From Actibacterium atlanticum (lineage in GTDB: Bacteria; Pseudomonadota; Alphaproteobacteria; Rhodobacterales; Rhodobacteraceae), in assembly GCF_000671395.1 (NCBI RefSeq), contig NZ_AQQY01000001.1, positions 496,001 to 560,000 of the forward strand: a stretch of 64,000 bases of DNA, read 5' to 3'. Position 1 is the first letter of the stretch. Every line of letters begins with the position of its first letter. The notes below the pieces were generated by a model. That model was not told where the DNA came from. It saw only the letters and a program-made list of their open reading frames with translations, and did no database searches. Position numbers and translations under genes: made by a program. Shown here in pieces: positions 49,474 to 57,575 of this stretch.

Positions 49474-50048
49474 AAGAATTTCACCACATAGAATCCGCCC
49501 AGCAACAGAACGACAAAAAGCGCAAACATCAAGCCCAGGCGGCGCTCGATGAAATCACGAATTGGTGCGCCAAATTTCCACAGCAGCGCCGCCACGATAA
49601 AGAAACGCAGCCCGCGCGCGATGATTGAGGCGATAACGAACACCGCAAAGTTCAACTGCGTGGTGCCAGAAAGAATGGTGATGACCTTGAACGGGAAAGG
49701 CGTGACCCCCGCCATCAGCACGGCCCAGGCGCCCCATTCGTTATATTTGACGGCGAATTCGTCGAAATAGGCGTCCTTGCCGTAGAACTCCAGAACCGGG
49801 CGGCCGACGCTTTCGAACAGGCCATAGCCAATATAGTAGCCCAGCAATGCACCCAGCACCGAGCCAACAAGCGCCACAGCGGCGATCAGCCAGGCCTTGG
49901 ACGGGCGCGCGATGATCATCGGGATCATCAGAACGTCTGGCGGGATCGGAAAGACCGAGCTTTCAGCAAAGGAAACGATGAACAGCGCCCAAAGCGCGTG
50001 TTTGCTGTCAGCCAGCGACATGGTCCAGTCGTAAAGTTTTCTGATCAT
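49470..50048 (-). CDS. YqaA/DedA-type membrane protein (VTT domain)
   Basis: 192 residues, four or five helices. FAESSVFPIPPDVLMIPM with the later AGVTPFPFKVITILSGTTQLNF pattern is typical of YqaA-type SNARE-associated/DedA family members, proposed to scramble or flip lipids. ATG 50048 with GGAG upstream. Operon with dsbB. Confidence 0.88.
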   Translation of the reverse strand: MIRKLYDWTMSLADSKHALWALFIVSFAESSVFPIPPDVLMIPMIIARPSKAWLIAAVALVGSVLGALLGYYIGYGLFESVGRPVLEFYGKDAYFDEFAVKYNEWGAWAVLMAGVTPFPFKVITILSGTTQLNFAVFVIASIIARGLRFFIVAALLWKFGAPIRDFIERRLGLMFALFVVLLLGGFYVVKFL

Positions 50049-50172
50049 CGAAATCTCCGCATCAATTGGCCCACATGCACCATGCTGCGTTCGCAGCGTC
50101 AAGTGCAGCGGGGGTGGGCAGGCGGGTTTTGACCCGTTAAATTGGCGACCTGCGTAAATGGGAGACACGGGT

Positions 50173-51015
50173 ATGAAGTGGCAAGGACGGCGGGGCAGCC
50201 GAAATATCGAAGATCGGCGCGGGCGGGGTAAATCCGCGGCCGTGGGCGGCGTCGGGGGTGTTGGTCTTTTGGCTGTCTTGGCGATTGGCTATTTTCTTGG
50301 GGTGGATGTGACGCCTTTGCTGCAACAACAGCAACCCGCCACGACCACGCGCCAGATTTCCGAGGCCGATCAGCGCGCTGCGCAGTTTGTCTCGGTCACG
50401 CTTGCCGATACTGAAGAGGTCTGGGCCCAGATTTTTGCGCAGCAGTTGAACCGACAGTACAGGCCAGCCACGCTGGTGCTTTTTTCCGGTGTCACGCAAT
50501 CGCCCTGCGGTGGGGCGTCGGGCGCGACAGGGCCGTTTTATTGTCCGGCGGATCGCAAAGCCTATCTCGACACGGATTTCTTTGTCACGATGGAGCGCCA
50601 GCTGGGCGCTGGCGGTGATTTCGCCGCCGCTTACGTGGTGGCACATGAGATCGCGCATCATGTTCAGAACGAACTGGGCATTTTGGGGCAGGCCAACGCG
50701 GCGCGGGCGCGTGCCTCGGAAAGAGAGGCCAATGAAATCTCGGTACGGATCGAGCTTCAGGCCGACTGTTTCTCGGGTGTATGGGCGCGCTATGCGGATG
50801 CGATGTTCGACAGTCTGGAGCGCGGCGATATCAAAGAGGCCATGCATGCCGCACACCAGATCGGTGATGACACCTTGCAGCGCAACGCGGGCCGGGTACC
50901 GATGCCCCATACCTTTACGCATGGCACCTCGGATCAGCGTCAAAGCTGGTTTGCGCGCGGCTTTGACAGTGGCAAGATCGGTCAGTGCGATACTTTCTCG
51001 GCTGCGCGGCTTTAA
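50173..51015 (+). CDS. YpfJ-type putative zinc metallopeptidase
   Basis: 280 residues. One N-terminal membrane helix near residues 23-45, then a neutral zinc metallopeptidase domain with HEIAHH (His158, Glu159, His162) and the later EADCFSGVWA-like third-ligand region (ELQADCFSGVWA). Membrane-anchored, catalytic domain outside the cytoplasm. Substrate unknown. GGAG lies 8 bases before ATG 50173; an ATG at 50158 is less likely. Confidence 0.9.
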   Translation: MKWQGRRGSRNIEDRRGRGKSAAVGGVGGVGLLAVLAIGYFLGVDVTPLLQQQQPATTTRQISEADQRAAQFVSVTLADTEEVWAQIFAQQLNRQYRPATLVLFSGVTQSPCGGASGATGPFYCPADRKAYLDTDFFVTMERQLGAGGDFAAAYVVAHEIAHHVQNELGILGQANAARARASEREANEISVRIELQADCFSGVWARYADAMFDSLERGDIKEAMHAAHQIGDDTLQRNAGRVPMPHTFTHGTSDQRQSWFARGFDSGKIGQCDTFSAARL

Positions 51016-51070
51016 TCCGCAAATCGGGTGATTGACCCCGCCTTTCCAAGGGGCTAAACCGCCCGAACTG

Positions 51071-51156
51071 GCCCGAGTGGCGGAATGGTAGACGCAGGGG
51101 ATTCAAAATCCCCCGCCTTCACGGGCGTGTGGGTTCGACTCCCACCTCGGGCACCA
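51071..51156 (+). tRNA. tRNA-Leu (CAA)
   Basis: Begins GCCCGAGTGGCGGAATGG, anticodon loop TTCAAAA (anticodon CAA) in the stem GGGGA/TCCCC, variable arm CGGGCGTG region, T-arm GGGTTCGACTCCC, encoded CCA. Class II length of 86 bases. Confidence 0.96.
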
Positions 51157-51249
51157 GTATTTTCAATGACATTGCCTTCTTGAGGTGCCGCGAGGCTTGG
51201 ACCAAGGTCTGGCTGCCGCGCCACGATCACAGCCCTATGATGGCGCACC

Positions 51250-51939
51250 ATGCGCCACAGATTGATCCTTGCCATATCCTGTTTGCTGCTGGCTTTGAGT
51301 CTGGCAGAGCCCAGCCTTGCCCATGCGGTGGCGCAGGGCGACAAGGGCTATATTCAGGGGATCAGCGGCGTCCATCTGGTGCCATTCATCTATTTGGGCG
51401 CCAAGCACATGGTCACGGGCTATGATCACATCCTGTTTCTGGTCGCGGTGATCTTCTTTCTTTACGGCTTTCGCCAGATCGCGACCTATGTGTCGCTGTT
51501 TGCCGTTGGGCACACAGTGACCTTGCTGACAGGGGTATGGTTTCAGGTTGGGATCAACGCCTATGTCATTGACGCGATCATCGGGTTTTCCGTCGTTTAC
51601 AAGGCGCTGGACAATCTGGGCGCATGGCGGGTCTGGTTTGGTGTGCAACCTTCAACCAAGCTTGCTACCGGGCTGTTTGGCCTGCTGCACGGGCTGGGGC
51701 TTGCGACCAAGATCCTTGAGTATGAGATCGCGGCGCAGGGGCTGTGGCTGAACCTGATTGCGTTTAATATCGGGGTTGAGCTGGGGCAGATCATCGCCCT
51801 GTCGCTGATCCTGATGATCATGACGCAATGGCGTGCCATGCCCGCGTTTGACCGACAGGCCTATGGTGCCAATGTGGTGCTGATGACCGCAGGGTTCGCC
51901 CTGATGTTCTTTCAACTCGCAGGGCTGGTTTGGGCCTAG
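51250..51939 (+). CDS. HupE/UreJ-family membrane protein
   Basis: 229 residues. Signal peptide or first helix MRHRLILAISCLLLALSLAEP, then GAKHMVTGYDHILFLVAV with the HX5DH motif of the HupE/UreJ_2 group, GHTVTLL and GLLHGLGLA. The His/Asp clusters in the membrane suggest metal transport (nickel, cobalt or other). No urease or hydrogenase genes are nearby. Stop is 10 bases before the next gene, which is probably its partner. Confidence 0.88.
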   Translation: MRHRLILAISCLLLALSLAEPSLAHAVAQGDKGYIQGISGVHLVPFIYLGAKHMVTGYDHILFLVAVIFFLYGFRQIATYVSLFAVGHTVTLLTGVWFQVGINAYVIDAIIGFSVVYKALDNLGAWRVWFGVQPSTKLATGLFGLLHGLGLATKILEYEIAAQGLWLNLIAFNIGVELGQIIALSLILMIMTQWRAMPAFDRQAYGANVVLMTAGFALMFFQLAGLVWA

Positions 51940-51949
51940 GAGAGCACGA

Positions 51950-52555
51950 ATGCGCGATACGATTCATAAAAAGCCGGGTAGGTCTGGCGGCCTGTTTGGG
52001 GCGACATTGGGCGCAGCAGCGGCGGGGGCGACGCTGGTGGTGATGTTCTGGATGCCTGCCGAATACGGGATCGACCCGACCGGCGTGGGCGGTGTTCTGG
52101 GCCTGATCAACATGGGTGAGGCCAAACAGCGGCTTGAGGCGGAACAGAACATGGGCACAGACCCCATGCTGGCCGAGGTATTGGCGCGCCTTGATCGGAT
52201 TGAGGCTTTGCTGACCGTCGATCAGCCCCCTGTTGAGGAGGTTGATGGATGGCGTGACAGTTTCAGCTATGCCTTGGCGCCGGGGCAGGGGTTCGAAGTG
52301 AAACTGACCATGGAAGCCGGGCAAGTGGCCGGATTTGAGTGGCAGGCCGATGGCGCTGTGTATGTGGATATGCACGGCGACAGCGCCAGTCAGGAGCACT
52401 CCTACGCCATTCAGGACAGCAGCTTGGCCGATGACGGCACTCTGACCGCGGCCTTCACCGGAAACCACGGCTGGTATTGGCGCAATCGCACGGATCAGAC
52501 GGTGACCGTGGCGTTGCAGACCCGTGGTGATTACGGCCGGATGCTGCACCCTTAA
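51950..52555 (+). CDS. Membrane-anchored protein linked to HupE
   Basis: 201 residues: a short basic N-terminus, one transmembrane helix (about residues 14-36), a helical linker (AKQRLEAEQNM, ARLDRIEALL) and a periplasmic beta-rich domain. I have seen this type annotated as transmembrane anchor protein beside HupE/UreJ genes. TAGGAGAG precedes the ATG. Function unknown; a subunit or sensor for the HupE protein is an inference from position. Confidence 0.75.
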   Translation: MRDTIHKKPGRSGGLFGATLGAAAAGATLVVMFWMPAEYGIDPTGVGGVLGLINMGEAKQRLEAEQNMGTDPMLAEVLARLDRIEALLTVDQPPVEEVDGWRDSFSYALAPGQGFEVKLTMEAGQVAGFEWQADGAVYVDMHGDSASQEHSYAIQDSSLADDGTLTAAFTGNHGWYWRNRTDQTVTVALQTRGDYGRMLHP

Positions 52556-53314
52556 CCCCATCCAAAAACTGGAATTTTACTGATCGGACGTCACCTTTTG
52601 ACGGACGGGCAGCATCGATTCGAGCGAGAGAAGTTTCAGCCCGGTTTGATTCGAATTTTTGGCATTCTTCGAAATGGCGCTAATCCCACCGAAACGCCGA
52701 AATTGGTTCCGAATTGGCGATAACGGCCCTGTGAGTCGCATGGTGACCAAAAAATGTTTCTAATTTGGTTAAATCCCCTGTGCCATATTTCCGCCTTATT
52801 TCCGATTTGGGAACAATCGGATGGCAGACCTGTCTTTTTGGATAGGTGCGTTAGAGTCTAAACGCGTAAAACAAGGGGTGTGCTGGGTGTACTTGTGCTG
52901 AAACAGAAACAGTTAACGATTTTCAAACTGTCTAATTTGACGACAAAGCGTCAGATTTCCCCCCCGGTTCGGCATGGTTTAGCCACCTTTGCGCCACTTT
53001 TCCTTTGAGGACCTCCTTACCCAACGGTATACAGAACCTGCCCATCTGGGGGGCGACTACATAGGCCATGGGGGCGGCTGCACTAATCGCGATTCTGCGT
53101 CGCGAAGGATTTAAGTGCGCTCGCTGTTTGCGTCTTCGCTGCTGAAGACGGCCATACCGCGCTCTCCCTGATGGGAGGGTGAGGACGTAGAACTTTTGTT
53201 CTGCGCCTCTGAGCCTTGTTTCCTTCCAGTTTGGCATAGTTCGCGTGTGCACCGCTTTAGGTCCTGTGTGTCGCACGTTTGGGTACTGGTGAAGCAAAGC
53301 TTGGGGAAGCTGCG
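52556..53314. other. Long non-coding, hairpin-rich stretch upstream of the RTX-Hint gene
   Basis: 759 bases with no supported gene on either strand. Hairpins: TCCGATT/AATCGGA (52801-52821), AATTTGACG/CGTCAGATT with a 6-base loop (52934-52957), CGTCTTC/GAAGACG with a 6-base loop (53131-53150) and AGAAC/GTTCT (53189-53202). A candidate promoter is at 53005. The first half is A/T-rich, with a centre-G palindrome TTAGAGTCTAA at 52851. It may hold a structured leader or a small RNA. Confidence 0.6.
53005..53033 (+). promoter_or_regulatory. Candidate promoter of the small ORF and RTX-Hint gene
   Basis: TTGAGG, 17-base spacer, TATACA. A start near 53040 would give a leader of about 275 bases carrying the hairpins at 53131 and 53189 before the small ORF. 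Confidence 0.45.
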
Positions 53315-53458
53315 ATGAAAAAGGACGTTAAATCAATGCACTATCCGGTGATTTCCGGCGGCATTCTTGCGTCTGCACCAGTTCATATGACACGCGCGAT
53401 GCACTTTACGGAGCAATCTGAGCCGATCGCGCAACGGCTCGGTTCCGGTTGTTCGTAG
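53315..53458 (+). CDS. 47-codon small ORF directly upstream of the RTX-Hint gene
   Basis: ATG to TAG, 47 residues, beginning MKKDVKSMHYPVISGGILAS and ending GSGCS. GGGGAAG sits 5 bases before the ATG, a good ribosome site. The stop codon is inside TAGGAGA, so the ribosome finishing this ORF stops on the Shine-Dalgarno of the RTX-Hint gene 10 bases further. That geometry suggests translational coupling or a leader peptide. No family recognised; the peptide contains several His and Met residues but no clear membrane segment. Confidence 0.5.
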   Translation: MKKDVKSMHYPVISGGILASAPVHMTRAMHFTEQSEPIAQRLGSGCS

Positions 53459-53467
53459 GAGACAGTT

Positions 53468-56400
53468 ATGGCTGATGTACTGCTAGATTTTGAAGACCTC
53501 TCTGCTGGGGATTTTGTGAATAACCAGTATGCTGCTGACGGCGTGACCATCAGCTCCACCTCTTGGCATGCTCCGATGATTTTCGACACTGCCAACCCGA
53601 CCGGCGGCGACGGAGACCTGGCAACAGGAAACCTGGGCAATGTGCTGATCCTGTCGGAAGACAACGATAGTTCGGACCCGGATGACAACGCGGGTGGGGG
53701 CACCTTCGTATTCACCTTTGATGAGCCCTCGACCGTGAACTCGATCACCATTCTGGACATCGAGGAAAACGGCTACGTCAAGCTGTATGATGAAAATGAC
53801 AACTACCTGGGTAAGGTTTACCTGCCGGACACCGGCAACAACGGCCAGGCAGAAGTCACCATCGACTATGACAATGTCGCGCGCATGGAAATCACCATTT
53901 GCGGTTCGGGTGCGATTGATAACATCAGCTTCACCACGCCAGAACCGGAACTGGACGGCGTGGTTGACGGCACCGCAGGGGATGACCTGATCGACGTCGC
54001 TTACACGGGCGATCCCGAAGGCGACATGATCGACAATGGTGATGCCATCCTGCCCGGCGAAGTGGGCGATGACGATATTGTCGATGCGCTGGGTGGCGAT
54101 GACACGATCATCGCCGGCGAAGGCAATGACGAGGTCTATGCCGGTTCAGGTGCCGACACTATTGAAGGCAACGACGGCGACGACATCATTTATGGTGACA
54201 GCAACTATGGCGGCGCAGGCGCAGGTTCGGCCACGCGCGAGGTGCTGGAGTGGGACAAAGCTCCGAACTTTGGCGACAACAACGATGCGTCTGGCTTTAC
54301 CCAGAACACCGGCTCGGTTGACGTCACTTTCTCGATCATCACTGAAACTGGCTCGGCTGTCAGCCAGTTCGAAACTGATGCCCAGAATGTTTCGGGCATT
54401 GACGCCGACGGCAACCCGGTGAACGACAACAGCTCGTTCTATTCGGAAACCAAAGGCGACGGGAACGACGGTGATTATGCGCTGGACTTCTCGGACCCGG
54501 TTGAAAATGTTTCGTTCCGTGTCAATGACATCGACGGCGATGGCGTTGTCACCATCAAAGCATACGACGAAAACAACAACCCCATCGAAGTGACCCTGAC
54601 CGGCGGTTCAAGACTGACCATGTCGGATACCGATGGTGTGGCGGGTGACGACACGGCTACCAGCCAGGGCGGGTATGAATCCGACACCAGCGCGAAATAC
54701 TCGATGCTGGTTGAAATCGCTGGTCCTGTTGCACGGATCGAAATCCTGCACGAGCAGGACGGTCATGACAACTCGGGCATCAACGTCACCGACGTGTATT
54801 TTGACGTCCCCGTTGTTGACGACGGAGCCGATGGCAACGATCTGATCTATGGCGGCGCTGGCAACGACATCATCTTTGGTGAAGGCGGCGACGACGAAAT
54901 TTACGGCGGCGAAGGCAACGACACCATCGATGGCGGCTCGGGCAACGACTATATCCAGGGCAACAAAGAAGCCGACATCATCCACGGCGGTGATGACGAC
55001 GATACCATCTATGGCCAAGGCGGCGATGACGAGCTGTATGGCGACGATGGCAACGACACCATCATTGGCGGCATTGACAACGATTACATCGAAGGCGGTG
55101 ACGGCAACGACACTATCGACGGTTTCTCGGGTGACGATGAAATCTACGGTGGCGAAGGCGATGATAACATCATCGGCGGCGGCGGCGATGACAGCCTGTT
55201 CGGCGAAGGCGGTGACGACACTATCGCTGGCGGCAACAACGTTGATTACATCGACGGTGGCGACGGTGACGATTACATCACCGCTGGTTCGCGCGATGAC
55301 ACCGTTCTGGGTGGCGATGGTAACGACGAAGTCTATGGCGAGCAGGGCAATGACTACATTGATACCTCTGCACCGCTCAGCAGTAACCCGCTGCCCGATC
55401 TGGGTTACCCGGGTCTGTTCCCGGCTGACGCCGACCCTGACAACGACAAAGACTTTGTCGATGGCGGCGACGGTTCCGATACCATCATCACCGGCGACGA
55501 CGATGACATCATCATCGGCGGCAAGGGCGACGACATCATCGACGGTGGCTTTGACCAGGATGACATCGACGGCGGCGAAGGCGATGACTATATCGTCGGC
55601 GGCGAAGGCTCGGACACGATCGACGGTGGTGCTGGCAACGACACCATTTATGGTGGTCTGGACCCGATCTTCCCGGACAGCCTGAACATCCCTGATGATG
55701 TTGATCTGGTGCCCAACAACGGCAAAGACGTGATCAACGGTGGGGAAGGCAACGACACCATCTTTGGTCAGGATGATGATGACATCATCTATGGTGACGA
55801 AGGCAACGACACCATCGACGGCGGTATCGACGATGACACCATCTTTGGTGGCACCGGCAAAGACACCATCATCGGTGGCGAGGGCGAAGACACCCTGTCG
55901 GGTGGCGATGATCAGGATACCTTCCTGGGCGGCAACGGCGGCGACTATGTCGACGGTGGCTCGGGCGGTGTGGACTATGACACGCTGGACCTGACTGGCT
56001 CGGATGTTGATTTCATCACCTACACCTCGGCCGACAAAGAAGACGGTATCGTTACCTTCAACGACGGCACCACGATGGAGTTCGAGGAAATCGAGAACGT
56101 CATCCCGTGCTTCACCCCGGGTGCCCGCATCGCGACCCCCAAGGGCGAACGTCTGGTTGAAGAGCTGCGCGAAGGTGACAAGATCATCACCCGCGACAAC
56201 GGCATTCAGGAAATCCGCTGGTTGGGCGCTAAGCGCATGGACAGCACAGACCTGGCCGTCGCACAGCACCTGAAACCGGTTCTGATCCGCGCTGGCGCGC
56301 TGGGCCAAGGCCTGCCGCTGCACGATATGATCGTCTCGCCCAACCACCGTGTTCTGGTCGCCAACGAAACCACCTCGCTTTATTTCGAAGAGCACGAGGT

Positions 56401-56689
56401 TCTGGTGGCCGCCAAGCATCTGGTAGGCAAGCCGGGCATTGAACGTCTGGATGTGGCCGGTCTGACCTACATCCACTTCATGTTCGACCAGCACCAGGTG
56501 GTTCTGTCGGACGGGGCCTGGACCGAAAGCTTCCAGCCCGGTGACTATACCCTGAAAGGCATGGGCAATGCTCAGCGCAGCGAAATCTTTGAGCTGTTCC
56601 CCGAGCTGACCACCACCGAGGGCCTGCAGGATTATCACGCAGCCCGCAAGACGCTGAAAAAGCACGAAGCGTCGCTGCTGAACCTGTAA
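53468..56689 (+). CDS. Large RTX calcium-binding protein with C-terminal Hint domain
   Basis: 1073 residues, very acidic, no signal peptide. Order: a beta-sandwich-like N-terminal domain (about 1-160); a short RTX block; a second beta domain (about 255-450); a long array of GGxGxDxxx repeats (about 455-860); then a Hint_2 module starting at Cys881 (CFTPGARIATPKGERLVEEL) with EIRWLG and the catalytic-type His in SPNHRVLV. RTX proteins leave by type I secretion and fold with calcium. Hint modules cleave before their first Cys, so IP-Cys881 is a predicted processing site. No exporter genes are nearby. TAGGAGA precedes the ATG and overlaps the stop of the 47-codon ORF. Confidence 0.93.
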   Translation: MADVLLDFEDLSAGDFVNNQYAADGVTISSTSWHAPMIFDTANPTGGDGDLATGNLGNVLILSEDNDSSDPDDNAGGGTFVFTFDEPSTVNSITILDIEENGYVKLYDENDNYLGKVYLPDTGNNGQAEVTIDYDNVARMEITICGSGAIDNISFTTPEPELDGVVDGTAGDDLIDVAYTGDPEGDMIDNGDAILPGEVGDDDIVDALGGDDTIIAGEGNDEVYAGSGADTIEGNDGDDIIYGDSNYGGAGAGSATREVLEWDKAPNFGDNNDASGFTQNTGSVDVTFSIITETGSAVSQFETDAQNVSGIDADGNPVNDNSSFYSETKGDGNDGDYALDFSDPVENVSFRVNDIDGDGVVTIKAYDENNNPIEVTLTGGSRLTMSDTDGVAGDDTATSQGGYESDTSAKYSMLVEIAGPVARIEILHEQDGHDNSGINVTDVYFDVPVVDDGADGNDLIYGGAGNDIIFGEGGDDEIYGGEGNDTIDGGSGNDYIQGNKEADIIHGGDDDDTIYGQGGDDELYGDDGNDTIIGGIDNDYIEGGDGNDTIDGFSGDDEIYGGEGDDNIIGGGGDDSLFGEGGDDTIAGGNNVDYIDGGDGDDYITAGSRDDTVLGGDGNDEVYGEQGNDYIDTSAPLSSNPLPDLGYPGLFPADADPDNDKDFVDGGDGSDTIITGDDDDIIIGGKGDDIIDGGFDQDDIDGGEGDDYIVGGEGSDTIDGGAGNDTIYGGLDPIFPDSLNIPDDVDLVPNNGKDVINGGEGNDTIFGQDDDDIIYGDEGNDTIDGGIDDDTIFGGTGKDTIIGGEGEDTLSGGDDQDTFLGGNGGDYVDGGSGGVDYDTLDLTGSDVDFITYTSADKEDGIVTFNDGTTMEFEEIENVIPCFTPGARIATPKGERLVEELREGDKIITRDNGIQEIRWLGAKRMDSTDLAVAQHLKPVLIRAGALGQGLPLHDMIVSPNHRVLVANETTSLYFEEHEVLVAAKHLVGKPGIERLDVAGLTYIHFMFDQHQVVLSDGAWTESFQPGDYTLKGMGNAQRSEIFELFPELTTTEGLQDYHAARKTLKKHEASLLNL

Positions 56690-56730
56690 TTGCATATGCA
56701 GCTTGGGGCCGCGTGATGCGGCTCCAAACG

Positions 56731-56760
56731 AAAAGGCCTCCCGTTTGGGAGGCCTTTTTT
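56731..56760 (+). terminator. Terminator of the RTX-Hint gene
   Basis: AAAGGCCTCCC, loop GTTT, GGGAGGCCTTT then T-run. Strong intrinsic terminator about 40 bases after the stop. Confidence 0.93.
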
Positions 56761-56802
56761 AGCTCGTGTACGATCGAAATCGAGGGCGTCCCCTCTGCGA
56801 GC

Positions 56803-57372
56803 TTATTCGACCCAAATTTCGCTGGTAGGTGACAAAAAGACGACGTCACAAAGATCGTCCCCACTCACAAACAGGCGTGGTTGTTTTGTACCCTGAAATA
56901 TCGGCCTGTAATCGGCGGCCTCTTTGATATCCAAAGACGAGCCATTGCTGAACGTCATATGCATCGCACGTGCAGTGACGTCGATGGCGACGATCCTGCT
57001 ACCAACAAGAACTGGGCTCAAGCGATCACCCGCTTCATTTATCCATGGTTCAGGCCGTGCATAATCATCGAAGAAAGTGTCTTCCACCAAAAGGCCATCA
57101 ACCGTTATCCAATTGCCCGCCCCATGTATCGCTATTGTAAGCCACTCACTGTCCAGCCTCATTCCAAAAAAGCCCGTACCTCCCATGCCATACGTCCCGA
57201 TATGGCAAGTGACCTCGTCAACGCGCCGCCCAATGACATTTTCGGCTTCAAGCCGATCTGGCTTAAACGGGATGAGTTCCGCGCTTGGCCCGCACATTCC
57301 CCGTTCGTCTTCAGGAATCGGGCGGGTTTTATCAGGGATTTCATAGCTACGAATTAGGCTGCTATGAGACAT
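56803..57372 (-). CDS. Hypothetical protein
   Basis: 189 residues, soluble, mixed alpha/beta with no signal peptide. Segments such as VTCHIGTYGMGGTGFFGMRL and WLTIAIHGAGNWITVDG alternate strands and turns. No family recognised; the shape recalls small cytoplasmic immunity-like proteins but no toxin is adjacent, so I make no claim. AGGAGG lies 7 bases before ATG 57372, so it is a real gene. Base composition is lower in G+C than flanking operons. Lies alone between the RTX-Hint gene and the liv operon. Confidence 0.7.
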   Translation of the reverse strand: MSHSSLIRSYEIPDKTRPIPEDERGMCGPSAELIPFKPDRLEAENVIGRRVDEVTCHIGTYGMGGTGFFGMRLDSEWLTIAIHGAGNWITVDGLLVEDTFFDDYARPEPWINEAGDRLSPVLVGSRIVAIDVTARAMHMTFSNGSSLDIKEAADYRPIFQGTKQPRLFVSGDDLCDVVFLSPTSEIWVE

Positions 57373-57575
57373 CGTTGTGCCTCCTAAGGTGCTGTAATAG
57401 TCAACTTAAGGTGTAGCGATTACAGCGGCGCGCAAAAGGAATTTCTTCTGTCACGGTCCCTGGTCCGGTACCGCGTGGATCAGAGGGCATGCTATATTTG
57501 CCATGGCTGTGTTCCAGGCCCGTTCACAGTTTTTCCATTGAATTAGCCCTTTACCCACTCTGACTTACCTTGAGT

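Noticed and set aside
52932-53297. 121-codon minus-strand frame in the leader region
   Set aside because: No good ribosome site, no family, unusual amino acid content, and it covers hairpins and the likely promoter of the opposite strand.
54840-55950. Direct repeats that could be taken for a CRISPR or minisatellite
   Set aside because: The repeats are in phase with the RTX nonapeptides and code for calcium-binding turns. There are no equal-length unique spacers.
54608-56695. 695-codon open frame antisense to the RTX-Hint gene
   Set aside because: It is the shadow of the repetitive GGxGxDxxx coding strand, whose biased codons avoid stops in that frame. The product is low-complexity Val/Ala/Asp repeats without a family, and the sense frame has clear domains.
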